Assembly (NCBI RefSeq): GCF_000025325.1
Contig: NC_013743.1
Span: 2,542,001-2,606,000, forward strand
Length of the DNA: 64,000 nucleotides
Origin: Haloterrigena turkmenica DSM 5511
GTDB taxonomy: Archaea; Halobacteriota; Halobacteria; Halobacteriales; Natrialbaceae
Direction: 5' to 3'
Under the pieces are notes generated by a model. It was not told the DNA's origin. It searched no databases and saw only the letters and a list, made by a program, of their open reading frames with translations. How positions within the stretch are numbered: position 1 is the first letter of the stretch; every line of letters begins with the position of its first letter. Shown in pieces: positions 8,676-17,924 of this stretch. The position numbers and the translations under genes are program-made.

Positions 8676-10270
8676 GTTCCGACGATCACGAGGATGCGGA
8701 CGAGGAGGTGTTTCATCCGCTCGGCGAAGAGTGGCAAGATGGCCTCGAGGCGGAACTCGAGGACACGGAGTACGACGCGGAGCTTGGGATGGAGATGGCC
8801 AAAGACGCCATGCGCGTCACGAAGGGGGAGCTCTCGGAGGCGGACTTCCACGACCGCTACCACGAGGACGTGATGGACGAGTTCGGCGAGGACGAGCGGC
8901 CAATCGAGGCCGGTGACGCCGACGAGGACGGTCGCCTCGAGAACACGCTCTCTCGGTTCGGCGTCGACGAGGAGTCGCGCCGCGACATGATGAAGAAGAT
9001 GGGGGGCGCCGGTGCGGTGGGGTTCGGCGCCTGGGGGATCTCCAACGGCGGTTCGGACGAACCGCCGGCCGCCGCGGTCGCGGAGGAGTCCGAAGAGGGG
9101 GGCGAAGAGAACGAAGGGACCCAGTGGGGGATGGCCCTCGATCTGGAGTACTGCGACGGCTGTCTCTCCTGCGTCGTCGCCTGCGCAGAGGAACACGACT
9201 GGAATCAGGGCGCCAACTGGATGTACATCCTCGACTACCAGGACGAGACGACCGACGAGGAGGAGGACTACCGCCTCATCCGTCCCTGCCAGCACTGCAC
9301 CGACGCGCCCTGTGAGAAGGTGTGTCCGACGACGGCGCGCCACACCCGCGACTCCGACGGGCTCGTCCTGACCGACTACGGCGTCTGTATCGGCTGTCGC
9401 TACTGTCAGGTCGCCTGTCCGTACGGCGTCAACTACTTCCAGTGGGACGAGCCCGAAGTCCCCGAATCCGAACTCGATCCGGACCACGTTTACGACGAAC
9501 GGGGGCGGCCGGTCAGCGCCCGTGGTCCCCGTGGCGTCATGGAGAAGTGTACGTTCTGTCCGACGCGCCAGGACGGAAGTAAAGGCGAGGAGTTCGTCGG
9601 CCGGACAGCTTGCGAGGACGCTTGCCCGCCGGAGGTCATCCAGTTCGGCGACATGAACGATCCGAACAGCGATCCGCAACGATACATCGAGAACACCGCG
9701 AAAAGTCGCTCACTCGTCCAAATCGCCAGTGATCTTCCGGATCCGGAGACGATCGAAGGGAGTCTCGAGGGCGGCGATCAGGATCTCCAGTCGGTCGTCG
9801 ACTCCGTCGAAGACCTCGACGAGGAGACGATTGCGGTCGTGGTGGCGGTCGCCATCCTCGGAAAGGGCGGCGAACCCGAACACGGGGCGAACGAGACCCT
9901 CGCCGAACAGGAGGCGACCGTGTTCGACGTAGCCAGCGCGCTCCAGGAAAACGGACTCGACCTCGAGAGCCGGGACCTGCTCGTCGAACTCGACCTCGCC
10001 GAGGAACCGGACGAGGACGAGGAGTTCCAGGGACCGGACGAGGAGCTCGCACAGGAAGTCCTCGAAGACTTCGGCGGCGATCCGCAGTCGCAGTTCAAAC
10101 TCCTCGAGGACATCGGGACGGATCCGAACGTCGTTTATATCGGCAACCAGCCCGGCCCCGAAGCCCATCAGGTCGAGGGCCCGGTCGCCTACGAGGACGT
10201 CGACCAGACGGACGTCCGCAAGGACGTCCTCGACGAGAAGACTTTCGGCCCGCAGGGACCCTCCCTGTGA
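8672..10270 (+). CDS. Four-cluster 4Fe-4S ferredoxin-like electron-transfer protein
   Basis: This 532-residue protein belongs to the DmsB/NrfC/PsrB-type iron-sulfur subunits. Four cysteine clusters are visible: CxxCxxCxxxC at 161-171, CxxCx4CxxxC at 206-218, CxxCxxCxxxC at 239-249, and a split fourth (CTFC ... CEDAC) near 290-315. They should bind four [4Fe-4S] clusters and relay electrons. The first 100 residues form a very acidic helical N-terminal domain specific to halophilic homologues, followed by a Tat-like SRRDMMKKMGGAGAVGFGAWG at 102-121. A long acidic C-terminal region has no known motif. No catalytic molybdopterin subunit is adjacent; only a small membrane protein follows. The GTG start is the only reasonable one. 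Confidence 0.85.
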   Translation: MSSDDHEDADEEVFHPLGEEWQDGLEAELEDTEYDAELGMEMAKDAMRVTKGELSEADFHDRYHEDVMDEFGEDERPIEAGDADEDGRLENTLSRFGVDEESRRDMMKKMGGAGAVGFGAWGISNGGSDEPPAAAVAEESEEGGEENEGTQWGMALDLEYCDGCLSCVVACAEEHDWNQGANWMYILDYQDETTDEEEDYRLIRPCQHCTDAPCEKVCPTTARHTRDSDGLVLTDYGVCIGCRYCQVACPYGVNYFQWDEPEVPESELDPDHVYDERGRPVSARGPRGVMEKCTFCPTRQDGSKGEEFVGRTACEDACPPEVIQFGDMNDPNSDPQRYIENTAKSRSLVQIASDLPDPETIEGSLEGGDQDLQSVVDSVEDLDEETIAVVVAVAILGKGGEPEHGANETLAEQEATVFDVASALQENGLDLESRDLLVELDLAEEPDEDEEFQGPDEELAQEVLEDFGGDPQSQFKLLEDIGTDPNVVYIGNQPGPEAHQVEGPVAYEDVDQTDVRKDVLDEKTFGPQGPSL

Positions 10271-10337
10271 TCGGGTGATCGGTGATCCGGCGGCGGCGAC
10301 CCGCCGGGTTCATTACGTCCGCCGCGAACGTCCACGT

Positions 10338-10535
10338 ATGAACATTCGCCAGCGACTGATCGTCGGGGCCCTCTGGATCGGCGTCGGGGCCGTAATGGCG
10401 ATCACGATCGAGCCGGGCATTCCGTCGACCGCGAGCGAGTTCCTCAAACTGTTCGTCGTGCTCCTCGCGCTGTTCATCGCGGGCGTCTACCTGTTCGACC
10501 CCTGGAACGTTATCTCCCGCCAGCGGTTCCACTAG
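10338..10535 (+). CDS. Small two-span membrane protein
   Basis: This 65-residue protein has two hydrophobic helices (about residues 6-23 and 34-54) and ends in FDPWNVISRQRFH. The ATG at 10338 is chosen over upstream non-ATG codons because the preceding translation is arginine-rich and lacks halophilic character. It follows the iron-sulfur protein by 67 bases in the same direction and might help anchor it, but no motif shows this. The function is unknown. Confidence 0.6.
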   Translation: MNIRQRLIVGALWIGVGAVMAITIEPGIPSTASEFLKLFVVLLALFIAGVYLFDPWNVISRQRFH

Positions 10536-10614
10536 CGGGACGAATCCGGAACGGGAGCGGTGCTACTGGGTGCTATTTCCTCGAGCGAACGCGTGGAAAG
10601 CGGCTCGCGCGACC

Positions 10615-12189
10615 TCAGTCGTCCGCGGGCGCGAGCGGCTGCTGATCGGCCGCGAGCAACCGATCGAGCGCGTCGACCATCGCCTCGACGCTCGCGCGCG
10701 TGATGTCGGCCTCGCTGCGGGCGACCGTCACCGAGCGATCGTTGCGCATCATGGTCACCTCGACGGTGACGACGGCGTCGGTGCCGCCGGTCACGGCGTC
10801 GACGTGGTAGGAGTCGAGTTCGGCGTCGGCCATTGAGCCCAGCGCCTCGCGAACCGCGGAGACGGCGGCGTCGACGGGGCCGGAGCCGGTTCCGCTGGCG
10901 ACGCGTTCCTCGCCGTCGACCTCGAGTCGGACGCTCGCCGTGGGAACGGCACCGCCGCTGGTGGCGTTGAGGTCCAGCAGTTCGACGACCCGTTCGCGGT
11001 CGTCGCCGGTGACGTCCTCGGCGATCGCCAGCAGGTCGGCATCCGTGACCCGGCGACCTCGGTCGCCGAGTTCGGTGACGCGGGTCGCGATCTCGGCGAC
11101 CTCGTCGGAGTCGGCCTCGACGCCGTGTTCTTCGAGCGTCGCCGTGACGCCCGCGCGGCCGGTGTGCTTGCCGAGGGCGAGCCGGCGCTCGCGGCCGACG
11201 GTTTCGGGCGCGTAGGGCTCGTACATCTTGTCGTCCTTGAGCGTCCCGTCGGTGTGGATCCCGCTCTCGTGGGTGAAGGCGTTCTCGCCGATGACGGCCT
11301 TGTTCGGCGGGAGCTGGATGCCCGTCGCCCGGGAAACGGTCTGGGCGAGATCGTACAGCTCCGTGAGCTCGAGTGTCTCCACGTCGTAGACGTGGGAGAG
11401 GGCGATCGCGACCTCCTCTAAGGCGACGTTGCCGGCGCGTTCGCCGAGCCCGTTGACCGTACAGTGGACGAGGTCGGCGCCGGCCGAGACGGCCGCCAGC
11501 GCGTTCGCGACGCCCAGCCCGAGGTCGTCGTGGGTGTGGGCGCTGACCGGTCCGACGTCGGCGAGCCGACCGACGGCTTCGGCGGTGCGTTCGGGCCCGG
11601 TGTGGCCGACGGTGTCGGCGAAGCAGATCCGATCGGCGCCGGCGTCGACGGCCGTCGCCATCAGTTCCTCGAGGTAATCGAGATCGGCCCGGGAGCCGTC
11701 CTCGCCGATGACCTCGACCCAGAGGTCGTGGTCTTTCGCGTAGGCGACGAGTTCGGCGGTTTTCTCGAGGTTGTCCTCGTGAGAGGTGCCGACCTTGTCC
11801 TCGATGTGGCGGTCGCTGGCGGGGACGACAATGTGGACCCCGTCGACGTCACAGTCGAGGGCCAGATCGATGTCGGACTCCATTCCGCGACAGAAGCTCG
11901 TGACGCGGGCGTCGAGTTCGAGGTCGGTCACCCGCGAGATCGCCTGTCGCTCGCCCGCGCCGGTGCAGGCGCTGCCCGCCTCGATGACCGAGACGCCCGC
12001 CTGCTCGAGCGAGCGGGCGATGTCGACTTTCTCGTCGGGCGTCAGCGAGACGCCCGGGGCTTGTTCGCCGTCGCGAAGCGTCGTGTCGAGAAGGCGGACT
12101 GTGCGGTCTGGAGCGATCGTATCGTCGGCGGAGTGAGTCACAGGTAGAAGCGAATCGGTGGTTGCAGTCTGTTCATCGGAGAATTTCAC
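10615..12189 (-). CDS. 2-isopropylmalate / (R)-citramalate synthase family protein
   Basis: This 524-residue enzyme of the LeuA/CimA family condenses acetyl-CoA with a 2-oxoacid at the entry of leucine or isoleucine synthesis. The TIM-barrel opens with LLDTTLRDGEQAPGVSLT (residues 33-50). The metal-binding HTHDDLGLGVAN and NGLGERAGN motifs follow, then HESGIHTDG and the LGKHTGR segment. A C-terminal LeuA allosteric domain begins near residue 400 (ASVRLEVDGEE), so end-product inhibition is likely. No other leu or ilv gene is nearby, so substrate choice between 2-oxoisovalerate and pyruvate cannot be settled. The first 28 residues are a poorly conserved tail, and the true start may be internal. 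Confidence 0.88.
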   Translation of the reverse strand: MKFSDEQTATTDSLLPVTHSADDTIAPDRTVRLLDTTLRDGEQAPGVSLTPDEKVDIARSLEQAGVSVIEAGSACTGAGERQAISRVTDLELDARVTSFCRGMESDIDLALDCDVDGVHIVVPASDRHIEDKVGTSHEDNLEKTAELVAYAKDHDLWVEVIGEDGSRADLDYLEELMATAVDAGADRICFADTVGHTGPERTAEAVGRLADVGPVSAHTHDDLGLGVANALAAVSAGADLVHCTVNGLGERAGNVALEEVAIALSHVYDVETLELTELYDLAQTVSRATGIQLPPNKAVIGENAFTHESGIHTDGTLKDDKMYEPYAPETVGRERRLALGKHTGRAGVTATLEEHGVEADSDEVAEIATRVTELGDRGRRVTDADLLAIAEDVTGDDRERVVELLDLNATSGGAVPTASVRLEVDGEERVASGTGSGPVDAAVSAVREALGSMADAELDSYHVDAVTGGTDAVVTVEVTMMRNDRSVTVARSEADITRASVEAMVDALDRLLAADQQPLAPADD

Positions 12190-12301
12190 GCCCAGCCGGG
12201 TTGCCCCGACTTCCTCTATCCTCGGACATATGTGTGTGACCCTATCGCATCTTGCCGACTTAAATCCGCCGGTCCCGGAGAGCGGAGACGTGGGTGAGCC
12301 A

Positions 12302-12393
12302 GTATGCTCGCCGCGAGCGAACGAAGCGAGCGAGCGGGCCGACGACTGACCCGAAACGGAGTGGAGGGGAAAGAGGAGTGCGTTTCATCAACG
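12302..12393 (+). repeat. Dispersed ~90-bp intergenic repeat, copy A
   Basis: The segment from GTATGCTC through the palindromic GAGCGAACGAAGCGAGCGAG, a GGGCCGACGAC core and the terminal TTTCATCAACG closely matches the reverse complement of 28105-28188. Both copies are intergenic. Short frames reading through it translate to an ASERSERAGRR-type peptide in both places, which is an artefact of the repeat. Confidence 0.75.
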
Positions 12394-12398
12394 CTAAG

Positions 12399-12523
12399 CG
12401 GGATCGAAGATCCCGCGGGGTCGTCGGCGTGGCCCGAAAATCGAAGATTTCCGGCATCACGAAAGATCGAAGAGCTTTCGAACGACTTCGCGTCGACTGC
12501 TCGAGGGCGCGGCGAAGCCGCGC
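12399..12523 (+). repeat. Array of four hairpins with GAA-type loops
   Basis: Four stem-loops follow one another: CGGGATC-GAA-GATCCCG (12399-12415), CCGAAAATC-GAA-GATTTCCGG with one mismatch (12434-12454), CGAAAG/CTTTCG (12460-12480) and GCGCGGC-GAA-GCCGCGC (12507-12523). They end about 65 bases before the ATG of the downstream gene, so they would be in its leader only if transcription starts far upstream. Confidence 0.6.
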
Positions 12524-12587
12524 TCGCAGAGCAAACGGTTGGATCCAAACACCCTTGCAACCCCCCGTTGTACCGGCGCTCGAGTAC

Positions 12588-13148
12588 ATGGACCCGACTC
12601 TGAAGCAGCTCGCACGGTCGCTTCGCGAGGCCCCGGTCGTCGATCGCGACGGCTACGAGTACTTCGTCCACGGCGTCACTGACGGGGTGCCCCCGCTCGA
12701 CCCCGCGGTGCTCGAGGCGATCGCCGACGGCATCCGCGAGCGGATCGACCTCGAGGGCGTCGACACGCTCGTCGCACCCGAAGCGATGGGAATCCACCAC
12801 GGGACGGCGCTGTCGCTGGCCACCCGAATTCCGCTGGTCGTCGTCCGCAAACGCTCCTACGGCTTCCCGGAGGAGGTGGCCGTCCACCAGGAGACCAGTT
12901 ACGGCGAGAGCGATCTCTATCTGAACGGCGTCGACGCGGGCGACCGCGTGGTCGTCGTCGACGACGTGCTCTCTTCGGGCGGCACGATCGAAGCGGTCTG
13001 CGAGGCCCTCGAGGCCGTCGGCGCCGAAATCGTCGACATCGTGACCGTCCTCCGACGGGTCGATGCCGACCACGGGGACATCTCCCGGCCCGTGACGAGC
13101 CTGCTCGATGTTCGCGTTCGGGACGGCGCGCTCGAGGTCGTCGAGTGA
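12588..13148 (+). CDS. hpt: Hypoxanthine/guanine phosphoribosyltransferase (archaeal type)
   Basis: This 186-residue enzyme transfers ribose-5-phosphate from PRPP to a purine base in the salvage pathway. It shows the type I PRTase PRPP loop VVVVDDVLSSGGTIEA (residues about 122-137), a preceding APEAMGIHHGTALS pyrophosphate-loop region and VVVRKRSYGFPEE. Length fits archaeal HGPRT. The ATG at 12588 is chosen because the upstream in-frame stretch translates the hairpin repeats. Homologues close to APRT exist in haloarchaea, so the preferred base is not certain. Confidence 0.85.
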   Translation: MDPTLKQLARSLREAPVVDRDGYEYFVHGVTDGVPPLDPAVLEAIADGIRERIDLEGVDTLVAPEAMGIHHGTALSLATRIPLVVVRKRSYGFPEEVAVHQETSYGESDLYLNGVDAGDRVVVVDDVLSSGGTIEAVCEALEAVGAEIVDIVTVLRRVDADHGDISRPVTSLLDVRVRDGALEVVE

Positions 13149-13172
13149 GGCGGGCGAGCGATCGGAGCAGGC

Positions 13173-13547
13173 TCAGGACTCGAGAACGACCCTGTCACCG
13201 TCCTCGACGCCGTCCGCGGTGCCGGCCGGGAGTTCGACGAGGAGGTCGCACTCCGCGCGGGCGAAGCTCAGCCACGGGCGCAGGCGCTCGACTCGTTCGA
13301 CGACGCCGTCGACGACCCAGACAGCGTCGATCGGGAAGAAGACGAACAGCATGTGGACATCGCGAACCGCAGCGGAATCGAACCGGAAAGTCAGCGCGGA
13401 GCCGTCGAGCAGCGATCGGCGGAACATCAGGCCGCGGGTCTGGCTCAGCAGCGAGTCCGCGAGGTCGACGTCGGTCGCCAGCACTCGTCGATCGCCGCCC
13501 TTATCGGTCGCATCGCCGCCCGAAACCGGTTCGTGAACCAACTGCAC
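13173..13547 (-). CDS. DUF192 family protein
   Basis: The protein (124 residues from the GTG at 13547) shows the DUF192 core: ADSLLSQTRGLMFRRSL, a hydrophobic FRFDSAAVRDVHMLFVFFPID centre, and the closing LPAGTADGVEDGDRV loop. The fold is a small beta barrel of unknown function. The in-frame TTG nine codons upstream is a possible but less likely start, because family members begin shortly before a VHEP-type motif. The gene is convergent with hpt, 24 bases apart. Confidence 0.82.
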   Translation of the reverse strand: MQLVHEPVSGGDATDKGGDRRVLATDVDLADSLLSQTRGLMFRRSLLDGSALTFRFDSAAVRDVHMLFVFFPIDAVWVVDGVVERVERLRPWLSFARAECDLLVELPAGTADGVEDGDRVVLES

Positions 13548-13905
13548 AGCCTCGAGTCGGGAGTCGGGTGGCAAAAACCTTCTCGCTCGAGGCGCCTCCG
13601 AGGGCCGACTGCGATGAGAGCGATCAGGTCGGTTCTACGGGATGCCGTGCGAGCAGTGCTGGTCCAGGGAGGATAGATCTGCGAACACATCGTCGTATTC
13701 GCAACGGAAACGCTCCGTGTACTCCCGTCTGGATTGTAACGCGATCTTTCTCGCCGCTAACCCTGATTTCGCCACTGTAACTGCAGTGATGCGACCGAAA
13801 ACGATCGGATAGGCGGCGCCACGAGAAGATTACGACCGTGAACGGACTTCCGTCTTTTATTGGATGCCGTTTCTACGCGAGAGCGTCCGCGGGGACGAGA
13901 GAACG
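13548..13905. other. Intergenic region with promoter of the Tat protein gene
   Basis: No gene is evident in these 358 bases. A TATA-like CGTCTTTTATTGG at 13851-13863 predicts a transcription start near 13885. That lies downstream of the in-frame ATG at 13864 and so supports the ATG at 13906 as the start of the next gene. Confidence 0.55.
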
Positions 13906-14514
13906 ATGACTGACAGTAACAAACGCCGACCTGAGAGAATTGTTGCCGATGAATCGCGTCGGACGTTCCTCAAGAAGAGCGTCGTCGCAACTGTCGGCGC
14001 GAGCGCCGCAGCATCGGGCGTAACGAGCGCACAGGACTACGACGAGGAGCGGCCCGGCCCCCTCGAGGGGGCGTGGGAGGCGTTGATTTTTCAGAACAAC
14101 TTCCATCCGGAGGCGCGGTTTGCGATCGTCTCGGATACCCTCGACTGGTCGCCGAATTACGGCGGGATCGACGATAGCTGGTTCACGGGCTACAACACGC
14201 GGACGATTCGATGGCTCAACACCGGCGAACACGTCCAGTTGTTCATCGCGGACGAAGCCGACATCGGGCAGTACGATGTGAGCCTCGGATACGTCCCGAA
14301 CCTGAAAGAGGGCTCGGACCGGCCGCTGGTGTACGAAGTGAGTCCGGAGTGGACGCCCTTTGATAACGATCCGCGGCTGACCGCGATCAACTTCAGTCCG
14401 GTCGAGGAGGAGATCGAAACGCGACTGCTCGAGGGGGACGACTGGTGGCGGAACCAACAAGAGACGATCCCCGACGACGAAAGCATCGGCGGCAACGCCA
14501 CTGACGATACTTAG
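13906..14514 (+). CDS. Tat-exported protein of unknown function
   Basis: This 202-residue protein starts with a Tat signal (SRRTFLKKSVVATVGASAAA, arginines 18-19) and a probable signal peptidase site near SAQD. The mature domain is about 150 residues, tryptophan- and tyrosine-rich, with an EALIFQNNFHPEARF beginning and YNTRTIRWLNTGEHVQLFI in the middle, suggesting a soluble beta-rich domain. It has no lipobox, so it is probably released or wall-associated. The start is fixed by the TATA box position. I do not recognise the family. Confidence 0.8.
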   Translation: MTDSNKRRPERIVADESRRTFLKKSVVATVGASAAASGVTSAQDYDEERPGPLEGAWEALIFQNNFHPEARFAIVSDTLDWSPNYGGIDDSWFTGYNTRTIRWLNTGEHVQLFIADEADIGQYDVSLGYVPNLKEGSDRPLVYEVSPEWTPFDNDPRLTAINFSPVEEEIETRLLEGDDWWRNQQETIPDDESIGGNATDDT

Positions 14515-14658
14515 CTCGAGTCGATTCTCGCCGACTCGTCTGCTCGCCTCGAACAGCGCGAGCACACCCTCCTCGAGCAGCGAGCGCCCGGAGTCCGGAG
14601 CCGTCTCGCCGACCCGTGACGTTCAACTGCTCGCCGTGCGAACGGCTGCTAACCACGC

Positions 14659-15186
14659 ATGGAGAAAACGCCGCGGGGAACGTCGGTCGGCGTCGACGAC
14701 CCCTACGAGTTCGCGGGCGTCTGCGACCACCTCACCGGCGAGGGAACGTGTCGGTACGCCTTCGACCACTACGAGCACGATCCCGAATTCGCTCGCGAAC
14801 GCGCCGAAGACGAGTACGAGTGTCCCGTCGTCGACCCCGAATCGGACTGGACGTGGGCCGACTGCCCGCACTTCCGCTCGCGCAATCGCGACCGGGAGTG
14901 CGTCCGGTGTGGCCTCGAGGAAAAGCGCATGGCCCACGACGACGAGCGCCCGCTGCTCGAGGAGCACCACCTCTCGTACGCGCGCGACGGGGAGACCCTC
15001 TCCCACGAGATCACGGTCTACCTCTGCCGGTGGTGTCACGCGAAGGTCCACAACTCGTGGGCGCGGATCACCGACGACGCGGCGCCGGATCCGGAGGCGA
15101 TCGCCGCGCTCGAGGAACGGCGCGGTCGGGAATACGAGGAGTTGGGGTTCCAGTCGGCCGCGGAGCGGTACGACGAGGACGACTGA
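14659..15186 (+). CDS. Haloarchaeal Cys/His-rich protein with HNH-like module
   Basis: This 175-residue acidic protein carries several metal-ligand pairs: CDHLTGEGTC near the N-terminus, CPHF, ECVRCGLE, then EEHHLSYA and LCRWCHAKVHNSW. The last three resemble the zinc-bound core of HNH nucleases (CxxC, a central histidine pair, CxxCHxxxH). Whether it is a nuclease is unknown; many haloarchaeal genomes encode this conserved protein. The ATG at 14659 opens the only frame with halophilic composition. It is convergent with the PEP carboxylase gene. Confidence 0.7.
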   Translation: MEKTPRGTSVGVDDPYEFAGVCDHLTGEGTCRYAFDHYEHDPEFARERAEDEYECPVVDPESDWTWADCPHFRSRNRDRECVRCGLEEKRMAHDDERPLLEEHHLSYARDGETLSHEITVYLCRWCHAKVHNSWARITDDAAPDPEAIAALEERRGREYEELGFQSAAERYDEDD

Positions 15187-15230
15187 CGAACGGATAGCCG
15201 CGTCAGCCCCTCGTGGACCGAACTAATCGA

Positions 15231-17924
15231 TTAGCCCGTGTTCTTCATCCCGGCGGCGATTCCCTTCACCGTCAGCCGCAGCGTCCGCTCTTCGACGTCC
15301 GTCCGGTGGTTGCGATCGAGCAGGTAGACCTGTAACACGTTCAGCGGGTCGACGTAGGGGTTGCGCCGCGCCAAGTTCTCGCCGAGCCAGTCGCGCGTGT
15401 GCAGGTCCTCCCGCTGGCCGATCTCGGTGATCAGCTCCGTCGCGCGCTGGTACTCGTCGGTGATCCGCGGGAAGAACCGCTCGCGGAGCTCCGAATCGGC
15501 GAGGTCGGCGTACTGGTCGGCGATCTCGAGTTCGGTTCGCGACAGCGAGAGCGCCGCGTTGTCGAGCGTGGTCCGGAAGAACGGCCACTGGTCGTACATC
15601 TCCTGCATGGTCTCCATCGAGCCACCGTCCTCCAGATACGCGTCGATCCCCGCGGCGACGGCGTACCAGCCCGGGAGGATACACCGCGACTGGGTCCAGG
15701 AGAACACCCACGGGATCGCCCGCAGATCCTCGACGGTGCGCTCGCCGCTGCGCGAGGCCGGCCGGGAGCCCAGATCGAGATCCTCGATGACGGAGATCGG
15801 CGTCGCCTGCTCGAAGTACTGGACGAAGCCGTCGCTCTCGAGGAGATCCCGGTACTCTTGCCGGGCGGCGTCGGCCATGGTCTCCATCGCGTCGAACCAC
15901 TCCTCGGGGAGCTCCTCCTCGTCGGGTTCTTCCTTCGCGTACAGCCGCGCCCGGAGCTGGGCGTTGAGCATCTGCTCGATGTTGCGCTCGGCGATACGGG
16001 GGTTGGCATACTTCTCGGCGATGGCCTCGCCCTGTTCGGTGAACTTGACCTGGCCGGTGATCGTGTTGTTCGGCAGGGCCAGCAGCGCCTCGTTCATCGG
16101 CCCGCCGCCACGGGAAATCGAGCCACCCCGGCCGTGGAACAGCCGCATCTGGACGTCGTAATCGTCGCAGATCTCGCCCAGCCGGCGCTGGTTTTTAAAT
16201 AGCGACCAGTTGGCCGCCAGGAAGCCGTTCTCCTTGTTCGAGTCCGAGTAGCCCAGCATGATCTCCTGAGTCCGCCCGCGGGCCTCGAGGGCCTGACTGT
16301 AGGCCTCGTTTTCGAACAGCGTCCCCATGATGCGTCGCGCTCCCGAGAGGGCGTACTCGGTCTCGAGCAGCGGAACGATGTCGATCCCCGCGTGTTCGGG
16401 CAGCGAGACGACGCCGGCTTGATCGGCCAAGAACAGCACCTCGAGGACGTGGCTGGGCTCGTCGGTCATCGAGATGGCGTAGGTGTCGATGGCTTCGACG
16501 CCGTACTCGGTCTGCCAGTCCCCGAGGCTGTCGAAGAGTTCGAGGACTCGCGCCGAGTCCTCGGAGAGGTCGCTCGTCTCCGAGAGATCGACGAGGGGGT
16601 CGTCCTGTAGGACCGCGTCGGTCAGCAGTTCGACGCGTTCGTCCTCGGAGAGCGATCTGTAGTCGATCCCCTCTCGCTCGAGGGCCTCGGCGATAGCGCC
16701 GGTGTGTTTCTGCTGGTGTTCGCGCAGGTCCAGACTGGCCAGCGAGAAGCCGAAGGTGGCGACCTGTCTGCGGATCGGATCGACGTGGGCCTCGACGACG
16801 CTCTCCCCGCTGTTGTTCCGCAGACTCTGTGCGATGACCGCGAGATCGTCGAGGAGTTCGTCGACGTCGTCGTAGCCACCCGGCCGGACGTCGCCGACGC
16901 GCGCGAGGCGCTCGCGCATGAGTTTGAGTTTCTGGCGGTAGGGCTCACCCGGGTACCGATCTTCGGCGGTGCGAGCGCTTCCGGGCAGTCGCTCGCGGTC
17001 GTCCTCGAGGGAGGCCTCGAACTCGCCGCCGGTGTCGATCCGGCTCCCGTCCTGGCTCAGGACGCCCGAGAGGCGCTTGAGCTCGTCACGGTACTTCTCG
17101 AGGACGACCTCGCGCTGGCGCTCCAAGACGTTCGCGGTCACTTCGGGCGTCACGTAGGGGTTGCCGTCGCGGTCGCTGCCCGCCCACGAGCGGAACTCGA
17201 ACAGCTTCGGAATCTCGAGGTCGCCCGCCGTCTCCGCGTCGATCGCGTCGGCGAGCTCGTCGTAGACCTCGCCGACGACGTCGAACAGGGTGTTCTCGAG
17301 GTACCACTGGACGTTGCGCGCCTCGTCTTCGGGCTCGGGCTGGCGGTTTCGCACCTGTGGGGTCTGCCAGAGGCTCGTCACCTCGGCATCGATGTCCCGC
17401 CAGACCTGCGACTGCTCCTTCTCGGTCAGCAGCCGTTCGTCCAGCGTCTCGAGGTGCGTCGAGATCGTCCGCAGCTTCGATTTGACCGTTTTGCGCCGCG
17501 CCTCCGTCGGATGGGCCGTGAACGTCGGCTCGATGAGAACGTCGTCGAGCACATCCTCGACGGTGTCGACGCCGCGCTCGCCGAGTTCCTCGGCCGCCAT
17601 CTCGAGGCTGTCCTCGAGCGTTCCCTCGTTGGATTCGGTGCGGATCGTTCGGACTCGCTCGCGCTCCTCCGCGAGGTTGATCAGTTCGAAGTAGGTCGTA
17701 AACGCCCGCGCGACGATCCGCTGATTGTGGGGCGAGAGCCCCTCGAGTCGCGAGATCAGCGGCTCACGGGACTCGAGGTCGCCCGATCGGTAATCGATCG
17801 CCGCCCGCCGGCACGACTCGACCGTCTCGAACCCCTGCCGGGAGGTCTGGTCCTCGAGAACGTCCCCGAGTAACGCGCCGAGTTCTCGAACGTCCTGTCG
17901 AATCTCCCTGTTGTGAAGTCTCAT
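15231..17924 (-). CDS. ppc: Phosphoenolpyruvate carboxylase
   Basis: This 897-residue bacterial-type PEPC carboxylates PEP to oxaloacetate, replenishing the TCA cycle. Catalytic hallmarks are FTAHPTEARRKT (His138 by the chosen start), GYSDSNKENGFLAANWSLF, the glycine-rich FHGRGGSISRGGGP loop, and the C-terminal AGMKNTG tetrapeptide region. Full family length is present. The ATG at 17924 (MRLHNREI) is preferred to an in-frame codon nine residues upstream, since homologues begin at this point. The gene is monocistronic, convergent with the Cys/His-rich protein gene. Confidence 0.96.
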   Translation of the reverse strand: MRLHNREIRQDVRELGALLGDVLEDQTSRQGFETVESCRRAAIDYRSGDLESREPLISRLEGLSPHNQRIVARAFTTYFELINLAEERERVRTIRTESNEGTLEDSLEMAAEELGERGVDTVEDVLDDVLIEPTFTAHPTEARRKTVKSKLRTISTHLETLDERLLTEKEQSQVWRDIDAEVTSLWQTPQVRNRQPEPEDEARNVQWYLENTLFDVVGEVYDELADAIDAETAGDLEIPKLFEFRSWAGSDRDGNPYVTPEVTANVLERQREVVLEKYRDELKRLSGVLSQDGSRIDTGGEFEASLEDDRERLPGSARTAEDRYPGEPYRQKLKLMRERLARVGDVRPGGYDDVDELLDDLAVIAQSLRNNSGESVVEAHVDPIRRQVATFGFSLASLDLREHQQKHTGAIAEALEREGIDYRSLSEDERVELLTDAVLQDDPLVDLSETSDLSEDSARVLELFDSLGDWQTEYGVEAIDTYAISMTDEPSHVLEVLFLADQAGVVSLPEHAGIDIVPLLETEYALSGARRIMGTLFENEAYSQALEARGRTQEIMLGYSDSNKENGFLAANWSLFKNQRRLGEICDDYDVQMRLFHGRGGSISRGGGPMNEALLALPNNTITGQVKFTEQGEAIAEKYANPRIAERNIEQMLNAQLRARLYAKEEPDEEELPEEWFDAMETMADAARQEYRDLLESDGFVQYFEQATPISVIEDLDLGSRPASRSGERTVEDLRAIPWVFSWTQSRCILPGWYAVAAGIDAYLEDGGSMETMQEMYDQWPFFRTTLDNAALSLSRTELEIADQYADLADSELRERFFPRITDEYQRATELITEIGQREDLHTRDWLGENLARRNPYVDPLNVLQVYLLDRNHRTDVEERTLRLTVKGIAAGMKNTG

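Larger units (their letters stand above)
12190..12587. other. Divergent intergenic region with repeat and hairpins
   Basis: This 398-base spacer between the LeuA-family gene and the phosphoribosyltransferase holds no credible gene. It contains a dispersed repeat (12302-12393) and four successive hairpins with GAA-containing loops (12399-12523). A short T/C-rich stretch at 12210-12245 may hold the promoter of the minus-strand gene. Confidence 0.7.
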
